Shown: positions 38,174 to 43,770 of the stretch, in pieces
How positions within the stretch are numbered: the first letter of the stretch is position 1
Layout of the letters: each line of letters starts with the position of its first letter
IMG/VR virus record: IMGVR_UViG_3300047388_000325
Span: 1-43,770 of that record
Origin: a virus
Length of the DNA stretch: 43,770 bases
Direction: 5' to 3' (one strand)
Translations under genes and position numbers: made by a program
The notes under the pieces: model-generated
Database searches by the model: none
Told to the model about the DNA's origin: nothing
The model's input: only the letters and a program-made list of their open reading frames with translations

Positions 38174-38933
38174 GGGCCGCCTGACTGCCTCGCGCGTTTA
38201 CTGTCTGATGACTGGCGACGAGCAAGCTGTACTCAATCTATGGCGCGAGATGGTCGGCGATCCCGACTACGTGCCCGAAGACTTGTCCGGCGTGTGGGCG
38301 GTGCAACTCGGCTCCACCACCGAAGGACTGAACCTGGAGTGGTTCGAGCGCCGGTACGGCACGACGGTCACCCGCCGCGGCGAGGTGGTGGTCGGCGAAC
38401 ACGAGTGGATGGCGGCAACGCTCGACGGCTGGGACATCGTCAACAATTGCCCGATCGAGTGCAAGCACACCGGCGGCTTCGAAAAGTTCGAGGTGATCGT
38501 CAGTCGCTATCAACCGCAAATGCAGTGGCAGATGTTGGTCACCGGCGCGCGGGAGTGTGCGCTGTCGGTGATCATGGGCGCCAGCGAGCCCACGATCGAG
38601 TGGGTGCCGTTCGATGCCGGCTACGCCGCTGAGCTGATGCGGCGCGCGGTTGCGTTCATGCAGTGCGTGCGAGAGTTGACGCCACCTGTGCAAACATTTT
38701 CGGCGCCGGTCGCAGCGCCGGTGAAACCGGTCATGATCTACGACATGAGCGGCAACAACGTCTGGGGCTCGGAAGCCGCGGTCTGGCTCGAGCACCGCGT
38801 CAGCGCCAAGAAGGCGACGAGCGCCGAGAAAGAACTGAAAAGCCTGGTGCCGGCTGATGCCGCGCGCTGTCACGGAGCTGGCGTCACAATCAACCGCGAC
38901 CGTGCCGGTCGCTTGTCACTTCGGGAGGGTTGA
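38142..38933 (+). CDS. YqaJ-type viral recombinase/exonuclease
   Basis: A 263-residue lambda-exonuclease-fold protein that should resect double-strand ends for RecT. Visible motifs: REGRLTASRVYCLMTGD at 10-26, TEGLNLEWFERRYG near 59-72, MAATLDGW (Asp near 94), IECKH (Glu/Lys near 104-106) and the glutamine helix YQPQMQWQM near 122-130. ATG 38142 follows GAGGAG. It lies directly upstream of recT, the normal pairing. Confidence 0.85.
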   Translation: MLSPTQLAAREGRLTASRVYCLMTGDEQAVLNLWREMVGDPDYVPEDLSGVWAVQLGSTTEGLNLEWFERRYGTTVTRRGEVVVGEHEWMAATLDGWDIVNNCPIECKHTGGFEKFEVIVSRYQPQMQWQMLVTGARECALSVIMGASEPTIEWVPFDAGYAAELMRRAVAFMQCVRELTPPVQTFSAPVAAPVKPVMIYDMSGNNVWGSEAAVWLEHRVSAKKATSAEKELKSLVPADAARCHGAGVTINRDRAGRLSLREG

Positions 38934-38935
38934 AC

Positions 38936-40102
38936 ATGAGTGTTACCCACAATGTGCCTGCCCCCTACGTGCCGCCGGTACCGGTCGCGCAAGGTCTGGT
39001 GCCGGCCACGCTCGCGGAGGCGATGCAGCTCGCCAACATGATGGCCAGCTCCAAGCTGGTGCCGGCTGCGCTGCGCGACAGTCCAGCCGACTGCCTGATG
39101 GTGATCCAGCAGGCGGTGCGCTGGCAGATGGACCCGTTCGCGGTGGCGCAGGAATGCTCCGTCATCCAAGGCAAACTGATGTACGGCGGCAAGCTCGTCG
39201 CCGCTGTCGTCAACTCGCGCGGCGGGCTCGAGGAGCGGCTGAGCTTTGATTACGCAGGCACTGGCGAGACCCGCACGATCACGGTTAGCGGCAAGGTCCG
39301 CGGCGAGAAGGCGGCTCGCAGCGTATCGGTGATCCTGCGCGATGCCAGGACCAACGCCGCGGTCTGGAAGACCCAGCCAGACCAGCAGCTCATGTATCAC
39401 GGCTCGCGCGTGTGGGCGAGGAGGCATGTCCCCGAGCTGATGCTCGGCGTCTGGTCGCCGGAAGAGTTTCCGGCCGAGGCCGCCAACTCAAACCAGCCGG
39501 CGCCGGTGAGCGAGACCTCGCCGATTGCGCCGGTGACGATCGAGAAGCCACCGGAGCACGATCCGGTGACCGGCGAGGTGGGGCCGCGCGCCCTGCCGCT
39601 GCCGGCGGGCGACATGACCGAATGGCAGCGCACCATCGCCTGGGGCGCCAGCTTCATCGCAGCGCTCAATGGGGCGCAAACGCTGGTCGAACTGGACCGT
39701 TGGCTGCACGCCAACTATGGCGGGCTGGAGCGGGTCAAGAACAGTGCGCCCAAGGTCTACGACCGCATCCTGCCCAACATCGAGAACGCGCGCAAAAAGC
39801 TGATCCTCAAAGAGACCGCCGCTAAGCCGCCGAAGATGGCGGAGCCGGACGGCGACATCCCGCCGTTTCTGGACCGGCTCAAGCAACTCGTGACGCCACA
39901 AGACGAACCGGAGGCGTATCTGGAATACATCTCCGACATCCTTGGGGCATGCACGACGTCGGCGGATCTCATTGCGGTGTGGGAGGGCAAATTCCTCCCC
40001 ACCATGGGCGACATGTTCCCCCGTGACGCAGCCATTGCTGGTGACGTGTTCGATCGCACGCTCGAGGCACTGCGCAAGCAGGAGCTGGAGGCGGTGTCGT
40101 GA
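38936..40102 (+). CDS. recT: RecT-family single-strand annealing protein
   Basis: A 388-residue protein. LAEAMQLANMMASSKLVPAALRDSPADCLMVIQQAVRWQMDPFAVAQEC, then GKLMYGGKLVAAVVNSRGGLEERLSFDY and MYHGSRVWARRHVPELMLGVW, match the RecT core (residues 1-175). The rest is an extended, less conserved tail with helices, longer than in typical RecT (about 270-300). It pairs with the exonuclease for annealing-based recombination. ATG 38936 follows GGGAGG. Confidence 0.85.
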   Translation: MSVTHNVPAPYVPPVPVAQGLVPATLAEAMQLANMMASSKLVPAALRDSPADCLMVIQQAVRWQMDPFAVAQECSVIQGKLMYGGKLVAAVVNSRGGLEERLSFDYAGTGETRTITVSGKVRGEKAARSVSVILRDARTNAAVWKTQPDQQLMYHGSRVWARRHVPELMLGVWSPEEFPAEAANSNQPAPVSETSPIAPVTIEKPPEHDPVTGEVGPRALPLPAGDMTEWQRTIAWGASFIAALNGAQTLVELDRWLHANYGGLERVKNSAPKVYDRILPNIENARKKLILKETAAKPPKMAEPDGDIPPFLDRLKQLVTPQDEPEAYLEYISDILGACTTSADLIAVWEGKFLPTMGDMFPRDAAIAGDVFDRTLEALRKQELEAVS

Positions 40103-40350
40103 GGGGGAGGCCGGCGACGAAAAGGACGCTGGCGGAAATCTACGACACGCCGGTGTTGTGGTTGAACGAGGATGAGATCAAGCGCCTGGATCTGAAAAGC
40201 CAGATCTGGGTGCGCCGTCTGCAAGCAATGCGCCGGCGGCACAATGCATGCCGCCGGCATGAGAGGATTTTGATTAGCTCGAAAAACGGCTGGCTCAGCG
40301 GCAAGTGTAAGTTGTGCGGAATGGACATGAGCTGGCAGGGCAGCCGATGA
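40099..40350 (+). CDS. Small basic protein with CxxC motif
   Basis: An 83-residue protein with GTG start overlapping the recT stop and a GGAGG site. It is Arg-rich, with CKLCGMDMSW near the C-terminus, half of a zinc-binding pattern (a CRRH earlier could complete it). Its stop touches the first pentamer array. Function unknown. Confidence 0.5.
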   Translation: MRGRPATKRTLAEIYDTPVLWLNEDEIKRLDLKSQIWVRRLQAMRRRHNACRRHERILISSKNGWLSGKCKLCGMDMSWQGSR

Positions 40351-40425
40351 GCTTGGCGCGGCAAGGCGCGGCAGGGCGTGGCTCGGCGAGGCATGGCTGG
40401 GCGTGGCAGGGCTAGGCAAGGCAGG
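40351..40425 (+). repeat. GCNNG pentamer array 1 (15 units)
   Basis: Fifteen consecutive five-base units of form GCNNG start at the base after a TGA stop and end shortly before the next ribosome site. The GC and G positions are invariant, while the two middle bases take at least nine different values. Confidence 0.85.
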
Positions 40426-40450
40426 GATTAAAAAAGAAGGACCATCGAAA

Positions 40451-41032
40451 ATGCGAATTCACATCGAGCTAACCGGAAAGACGCCTCTCATGATGCATAA
40501 CGAGAGGCTGTCCGATCCCGATAACGAATTCACAAAACAGATCAAGGAAATCACCGACAAGGGCACCAACCAGACTGAGGCCGACAAGGTCCTGCTCTCA
40601 AAATTGGAATGGCGCGGCGGCATCTATGCGAACAACAATGGTGAGGTCGTCATCCCAAGCCCAAACATGATCCGCTGCTTGAGGGAGGCGGCGGCGGTTA
40701 CCAAGGAGGGGCGAAAGATTGCTCGCGGCCTTAATCCTTATGAACTGATGATGCCGCTGATGACGGGATGCTCACGGCGCGTCGACGACTTGTCCAAGGA
40801 CGCAGCTTTTGCTGACAAGCGCCAAGTCAAAGTTGGACGTGGCCGGATCAAGCGGACGCGCCCGATCTTCCCACGATGGGCGGTTGCTGGAGATTTCGAG
40901 TTGCTCGAAGACGTGCTGAGCTTTGCGGCGCTTACAAACATCGTCGATCTTGCTGGACGCGCGGTCGGGTTGTGTGACGCTCGCATTCTTGGATATGGAC
41001 GGTTTGAGGCAAAAATTACGAAAGGAAAATAG
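40451..41032 (+). CDS. Phage protein linked to recombination genes, unknown function
   Basis: A 193-residue protein. IELTGKTPLMMHNERLSDPDNEFTKQIKEITDK and LEWRGGIYANNNGEVVIPSPNMIRCL form a conserved-looking N-terminal part that I have seen in phage proteins near RecT-type genes. The fold may be RAMP/Cas7-like, which is speculative. It is flanked by pentamer arrays on both sides. ATG 40451 follows AAGGA. Confidence 0.55.
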   Translation: MRIHIELTGKTPLMMHNERLSDPDNEFTKQIKEITDKGTNQTEADKVLLSKLEWRGGIYANNNGEVVIPSPNMIRCLREAAAVTKEGRKIARGLNPYELMMPLMTGCSRRVDDLSKDAAFADKRQVKVGRGRIKRTRPIFPRWAVAGDFELLEDVLSFAALTNIVDLAGRAVGLCDARILGYGRFEAKITKGK

Positions 41033-41092
41033 GCTTGGCGAGGCGAGGCCTGGCTAGGCTTGGCGAGGCGAGGCATGGCAGGGCATGGCAGG
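41033..41092 (+). repeat. GCNNG pentamer array 2 (12 units)
   Basis: Twelve GCNNG units beginning at the base after a TAG stop. The middle bases are TT, GA, GA, CT, TA, TT, GA, GA, AT, AG, AT, AG. It is followed by AATTTTC and the ribosome site of the next gene. Confidence 0.85.
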
Positions 41093-41118
41093 GAATTTTC
41101 ACAAAGGTGGAGTCGATC

Positions 41119-41595
41119 ATGTTCAAATCGCAGCGGCCGGATGGCCGGTCATACCGCGATGTTGTGATCGCGGCACTCAAAGAACAGCCAACCGAAACGA
41201 TCGTCACGTACAAAGAACTCAGCTCAATTCTTGAACTCGACCCAAAGCTGGAACACACGAAGATTATCGCGGCCGTCAATGCGGCAGTGAAGCCGCTTCT
41301 GAAGCTCCACCAACGCGGCATCCAAAGTGTCCGCAACGTCGGCTATCGCATTCTGCCCGCGCGCGAGCATGTGCTGGTCGCCAACAAGCACCAGAGCAAA
41401 GCCGAGCGGGCAATGACGCGGGCGCTGTCCTTCTACGAAGGGACAAATCTTTCGGAGCTAAGCGAGACCGAGCGCCGGCTGCATCATGGCCAATACATTC
41501 TCGCACAGGCCATTGTGGCATCACATCGTCACCTCGATAAACGGATCACGCAAATCGAGAAACTTCTCGGCGGGAGCATGACGGTTCAGAGCTAG
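41119..41595 (+). CDS. Winged-helix-like phage protein
   Basis: A 158-residue protein. SYRDVVIAALKEQPTETIVTYKELSSIL followed by IIAAVNAAVKPLLKLHQRGIQSVRNVGYRIL fits a winged-helix DNA-binding domain (residues 10-77). The second half is helical with LSELSETERRLHHGQYILAQAI. ATG 41119 follows GGTGGAG. Possible regulator; target unknown. Confidence 0.5.
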   Translation: MFKSQRPDGRSYRDVVIAALKEQPTETIVTYKELSSILELDPKLEHTKIIAAVNAAVKPLLKLHQRGIQSVRNVGYRILPAREHVLVANKHQSKAERAMTRALSFYEGTNLSELSETERRLHHGQYILAQAIVASHRHLDKRITQIEKLLGGSMTVQS

Positions 41596-41695
41596 GCTGG
41601 GCTCGGCTGGGCGAGGCGCGGCGGGGCAGGGCAGGGCAGGGCTAGGCGCGGCGGGGCATGGCAAGGCTCGGCGTGGCCAGGCGAGGCGAGGCAGG
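41596..41695 (+). repeat. GCNNG pentamer array 3 (20 units)
   Basis: Twenty GCNNG units start at the base after a TAG stop (the stop itself completes a GCTAG unit) and end five bases before the next ATG. The array therefore fills the whole gap between genes. Confidence 0.85.
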
Positions 41696-41699
41696 GAAA

Positions 41700-42047
41700 A
41701 TGACGAGGCTCACACGCATCGTCGGTGTACCAGACAGCTCGAGTGTCGTGAGGGGGATGGCGCATTTCGCCGGCACCGGTCCGCCCGACACGATCTGTCG
41801 CGACTGTGTATTTTGGAACTACATGTTGAAAGACCATTGGTCGCTTGGGCAGAAACCAGCGGCGGCCTGCCACATGCACAAGAAGCTCTCGCAGCAGCGC
41901 GGCAAGGTTCCACCGGTGCCGGCGGGGACGCCGAGCTGCAAGTATTTTCGAGCCGCGCCCGAAGCGGGGTTAGTAGGAGTTAGTCATGTCCGAACCGGAA
42001 CGGGGCCCGACCAAAAAGGCTGTGGAAATCCTGGGGTTGCCGGTTAG
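41700..42047 (+). CDS. Small cysteine-rich (zinc-binding) protein
   Basis: A 115-residue protein with CRDCVFW at about 33-39, CHMHKKL near 57-63 and GTPSCKYF near 75-82. This gives a C-C-C-H-C set that could bind zinc, similar to short rhizobial proteins with a CxxCxFW motif. Its end overlaps the excisionase-like gene by 62 bases. Its start is reached directly from array 3, and GCAGGG is the only possible ribosome site. Confidence 0.5.
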   Translation: MTRLTRIVGVPDSSSVVRGMAHFAGTGPPDTICRDCVFWNYMLKDHWSLGQKPAAACHMHKKLSQQRGKVPPVPAGTPSCKYFRAAPEAGLVGVSHVRTGTGPDQKGCGNPGVAG

Positions 42048-42327
42048 TACCATCGTAAAATTAGCGCAACGTGGCGTTCTTCCTGGCGCCGCGCGGCTCG
42101 GCGGGCGCTGGTCGTTCAACCTCGAAAAGCTGCGCGCCTACGTGCGGCAACAGGAGCGGGAGATATGGCAAAAAAGGCACCGGCCGGCTGTTACTGGCGT
42201 GACAACACTCTCTGGGCGCAGGTCATGGTCAAAGGCCAGCGTATCCAGTGGTCCCTTAACACAGACAATCCAAGACTTGCGCGCCAGCGTCGCGAAGCCG
42301 GCAAAGAACGCGCGCTCGCCGAGCTGA
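41986..42327 (+). CDS. xis: Excisionase-like HTH protein
   Basis: A 113-residue protein with AGGAG six bases before ATG. KKAVEILGLPVSTIVKLAQRGVLPGAARLGGRWSFNLEKLRAYVRQ is a MerR/AlpA-type winged helix as in excisionases. The last 54 residues lie in a different frame of the integrase gene (163-base overlap) and are probably unstructured. It should direct excision at attP/attL/attR. Confidence 0.65.
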   Translation: MSEPERGPTKKAVEILGLPVSTIVKLAQRGVLPGAARLGGRWSFNLEKLRAYVRQQEREIWQKRHRPAVTGVTTLSGRRSWSKASVSSGPLTQTIQDLRASVAKPAKNARSPS

Positions 42328-43238
42328 TCCATGGTGACGCCGTGCACACGCTCGACGAGTTGATCAAAGCCTGGGGAGCACATTTCAAGGCGCAGAGTTC
42401 AGAGACGACATTCACGCGCTACATGGTATCGCTCGGCCAGCTCGCGCCGTTCCTGGAAGGGCGCAGCCTTCTCGATATCAACGCGCGGCTGATCGGCGAC
42501 ATTGTTGCCGAGCGGCAGAAGGTGGTGACCAACGCCACCATCCGGCGCGATCTCGGCGCGCTGTCGTCGGTCCTCAATTACGCTGTCGAGCGCGGCTGGT
42601 GCCCTGGCAATCCGATACTGCCGCGCCTGCGTGGCCTCAAGGAACGCCGCGACCCGATCGTGCTGCCGAGCGACAAGGACATCGAGCTGGTGATCTCGCG
42701 CGGCCTGGAGTGCGATCGCCGCCCCGGTGCGACGGCCGTCTCGATGTGGCCCCAACTCATTCGCGCCGCCTGGGTGACCGGTGCGCGGCAGGCCGAGCTG
42801 GTCACGGCCAAGCTCTCCCAGCTCGATCACCGGCGCCAGGAGCTGACCCTGGTCGGCAAGGGCAACAAGATGCGCGTGATCGACCTGCGGCCGTTCGACG
42901 GCTATCAACAGGCGTTCGCCAACCTGCCGAGCTACGTCGGGTGCGACCTCCTGTTCTGGCACGACCGGGGCGAGCCCTACCGCAATGCCTCGTCCAATTT
43001 CGCCAACAACCTGGTGGGCAGCACCCTCAAGTTCGCACGCCTTGCCGGCGTGACGTTCACCCCCTTCCGCTTCCACGATCTGCGGCACAAGCACGCCGTC
43101 GACTGGCTGCAGTCGGGCCGCGACCTCTACGACCTGCAGAAGCGGCTCGGCCACTCCACCATCGCGGTAACCGAGGGCTACCTGAAATACGTCACCACCG
43201 CGGTCGAGCGCGCCGCCAAGTACGGGAGGGGCAAATGA
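42165..43238 (+). CDS. int: Tyrosine-family integrase
   Basis: A 357-residue recombinase. An N-terminal arm-binding domain is followed by a SAM-like core-binding domain (about 60-150) and a catalytic domain with Arg208 (TGARQAEL), Lys232 or Lys235 (GKGNK), His304 and Arg307 (FHDLRHKHA), His330 (RLGHSTI) and nucleophile Tyr339 (EGYLKY). All key residues are present. It starts after GGAGCGGGAG and lies directly beside attP, so it should catalyse integration into a tRNA-Ser gene. Confidence 0.9.
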   Translation: MAKKAPAGCYWRDNTLWAQVMVKGQRIQWSLNTDNPRLARQRREAGKERALAELIHGDAVHTLDELIKAWGAHFKAQSSETTFTRYMVSLGQLAPFLEGRSLLDINARLIGDIVAERQKVVTNATIRRDLGALSSVLNYAVERGWCPGNPILPRLRGLKERRDPIVLPSDKDIELVISRGLECDRRPGATAVSMWPQLIRAAWVTGARQAELVTAKLSQLDHRRQELTLVGKGNKMRVIDLRPFDGYQQAFANLPSYVGCDLLFWHDRGEPYRNASSNFANNLVGSTLKFARLAGVTFTPFRFHDLRHKHAVDWLQSGRDLYDLQKRLGHSTIAVTEGYLKYVTTAVERAAKYGRGK

Positions 43239-43265
43239 GAACAAACCGGCAATCGCCCCAATTTG

Positions 43266-43296
43266 CTGTAGTAAAAATTGTAGTCACTTGTGGTAA
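43266..43296 (+). promoter_or_regulatory. Left arm-type integrase sites
   Basis: Three direct repeats of YTGTRGTMA: CTGTAGTAA (43266-43274), TTGTAGTCA (43278-43286) and TTGTGGTAA (43288-43296), spaced 12 and 10 bases. Two more copies lie on the other side of the att core. Such repeats are what the integrase N-terminal domain usually binds. Confidence 0.55.
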
Positions 43297-43332
43297 CTTT
43301 TCTACATTCCCAGCATTTTCGGCGTTTTGGCG

Positions 43333-43359
43333 TTGACGCGGAAATGCCCATTCTATAAG
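43333..43359 (+). promoter_or_regulatory. Possible promoter for the reconstituted tRNA-Ser
   Basis: TTGACG (43333-43338) and TATAAG (43354-43359), 15 bases apart, end 13 bases before the tRNA 5' end at 43373. After integration this sequence would be upstream of the rebuilt tRNA gene. It may be phage-borne or part of a longer identity with the host. Confidence 0.4.
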
Positions 43360-43372
43360 GGTTTTGTGCAAC

Positions 43373-43414
43373 GGAGACGTGGCCGAGAGGTTTAAGGCGG
43401 CGGTTTGCTAAACC
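43373..43414 (+). other. attP: attP core: 5' half of a tRNA-Ser(GCU) gene
   Basis: The 42 bases read as acceptor 5' strand, D-arm and anticodon loop TTGCTAA of tRNA-Ser with anticodon GCU, then stop matching within the 3' anticodon stem (ACC then AGC instead of GC). TTTGCT (43404-43409) and AGCAAA (43415-43420) flank AAACC as candidate core integrase arms. It is next to the integrase gene and between two sets of arm-type repeats. It is not a complete tRNA gene. Confidence 0.7.
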
Positions 43415-43498
43415 AGCAAATTCGGCACCGGCCAGATCTCCAGAAACCCCCATTCCATATAGGTTACCGACGCTTTTGCCGGCTCGGCCGAGCGGGCA

Positions 43499-43519
43499 TT
43501 GTGGTAAAAATTGTGGTAA
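43499..43519 (+). promoter_or_regulatory. Right arm-type integrase sites
   Basis: TTGTGGTAA twice (43499-43507 and 43511-43519), 12 bases apart, in the same orientation as the left-arm repeats. With those they flank the tRNA-derived core. Confidence 0.5.
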
Positions 43520-43531
43520 CCGCTCCACGAC

Positions 43532-43558
43532 TTGACGTTCGCGGCCTCTGCATTTAAG
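43532..43558 (+). promoter_or_regulatory. Possible late promoter
   Basis: TTGACG (43532-43537) and TTTAAG (43553-43558), 15 bases apart, the same layout as the presumed tRNA promoter. It precedes the first gene of the packaging/structural operon at 43596. Confidence 0.3.
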
Positions 43559-43595
43559 CGCCATCGTGGGTTGGACCCTTTAGGCGACGGACCCG

Positions 43596-43770
43596 ATGGC
43601 CAACGCGAAGATGATCAGCTTGATCGACGCGGAGCTTCGGGTCGTGCGTACCGACATGGTCGTTCTCGTGCGAGCACTTGGCAGCACGCGGCACGAAGTC
43701 GGGGAGCTGCGGACGCAGGTCGAGCAGCTGCGCATCGACGTCGACCAGTTGATGCGAGGGTCAGGTGGCG
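43596..43770 (+). CDS. Small coiled-coil protein, 5' part (continues at base 1)
   Basis: ATG 43596 opens a frame that runs through the duplicated end and finishes at base 168, giving 71 residues when the circle is closed. The first residues are MANAKMISLIDAELRVVRTDM. It is the first gene after attP and before the terminase genes. Bases 43644-43770 are the same molecule segment as 1-127. Confidence 0.5.
   Translation, partial: MANAKMISLIDAELRVVRTDMVVLVRALGSTRHEVGELRTQVEQLRIDVDQLMRGSGG
43644..43770. repeat. 127-base terminal repeat of the contig
   Basis: These bases are identical to 1-127. An exact 127-base overlap within a gene is what a de Bruijn assembly leaves at the ends of a circular molecule. 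It indicates a complete, circular or circularly permuted genome, not a biological terminal repeat. Confidence 0.8.

Noticed and set aside
40351-41695. CRISPR or ordinary tandem microsatellite
   Set aside because: There are no spacers or long repeats, and units differ in the two inner bases, so neither a CRISPR array nor simple slippage fits.
43266-43310. Repressor operators (TGTAG, CTACATT) near attP
   Set aside because: The strings are better explained as repeats of YTGTRGTMA, the arm-type integrase sites; no CTACA-N3-TGTAG palindrome is formed.
43373-43420. A phage tRNA-Ser gene
   Set aside because: Only the 5' half through the anticodon loop is present; variable arm, T-arm and acceptor 3' strand are missing, so it is an attachment site.

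Overview
The window is a complete temperate bacteriophage genome on a circular contig. The last 127 bases (43644-43770) repeat the first 127 exactly, so the unique length is about 43.64 kb and one small gene crosses the join. The host is probably a high-GC alphaproteobacterium of the Hyphomicrobiales (Bradyrhizobium-like): there is a GcrA cell-cycle regulator, an XF1762-family protein, small proteins of rhizobial type, and an attachment site made from a tRNA-Ser(GCU) gene. The virion is most likely short-tailed (podovirus-like). There is a portal, an adaptor, a P22 gp10-like stabilisation/nozzle protein and large internal/ejection proteins, but no tape measure, tail tube or sheath.

Layout. 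43.6-21.5 kb through the join (+): late module with terminase-small-like protein, TerL, portal, three Ig-fold (IPT/TIG) proteins, scaffold, capsid, a 15-residue peptide, adaptor, stabilisation protein, low-complexity virion proteins, GNAT-like protein, two large ejection-type proteins and a tail fibre. 21.5-22.6 kb: immunity region with a leftward repressor cut by an in-frame amber codon and a rightward Cro-like gene. 22.6-26.8 kb: GcrA, VRR-NUC nuclease, a replication protein with an HNH endonuclease embedded in it, its partner and small proteins, with a parS-like site at 25.62 kb. 26.8-31.3 kb (-): a tightly overlapping accessory operon with Tad2/DUF2829, an ADP-ribosyltransferase-like protein, XF1762, SPRY, membrane, zinc-ribbon and PD-(D/E)XK proteins. 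31.3-32.2 kb: structured non-coding region. 32.2-37.8 kb (+): small-gene cassettes, many behind a repeated RNA hairpin with loop CCGCAAA and a common YYGAAAGG ribosome site, including a Gp88-like protein and a 2OG oxygenase/HD-like pair. 37.8-42.0 kb (+): YqaJ exonuclease, RecT and accessory genes separated by arrays of GCNNG pentamers. 42.0-43.6 kb: Xis, tyrosine integrase and attP.

Regulation. A 13-bp palindrome, CTACA-N3-TGTAG, occurs five times perfectly. All five copies are upstream of genes, and three overlap recognisable promoters (Cro-like gene, 25.67-kb operon, recombination operon). This fits one repressor controlling several dispersed transcription units. The most unusual features are the parS-like site, the CCGCAAA-loop hairpin family, the GCNNG arrays, an attP carrying the 5' half of a tRNA behind a possible replacement promoter, and the amber-interrupted repressor. 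All functional calls are by reading; no database search was run.
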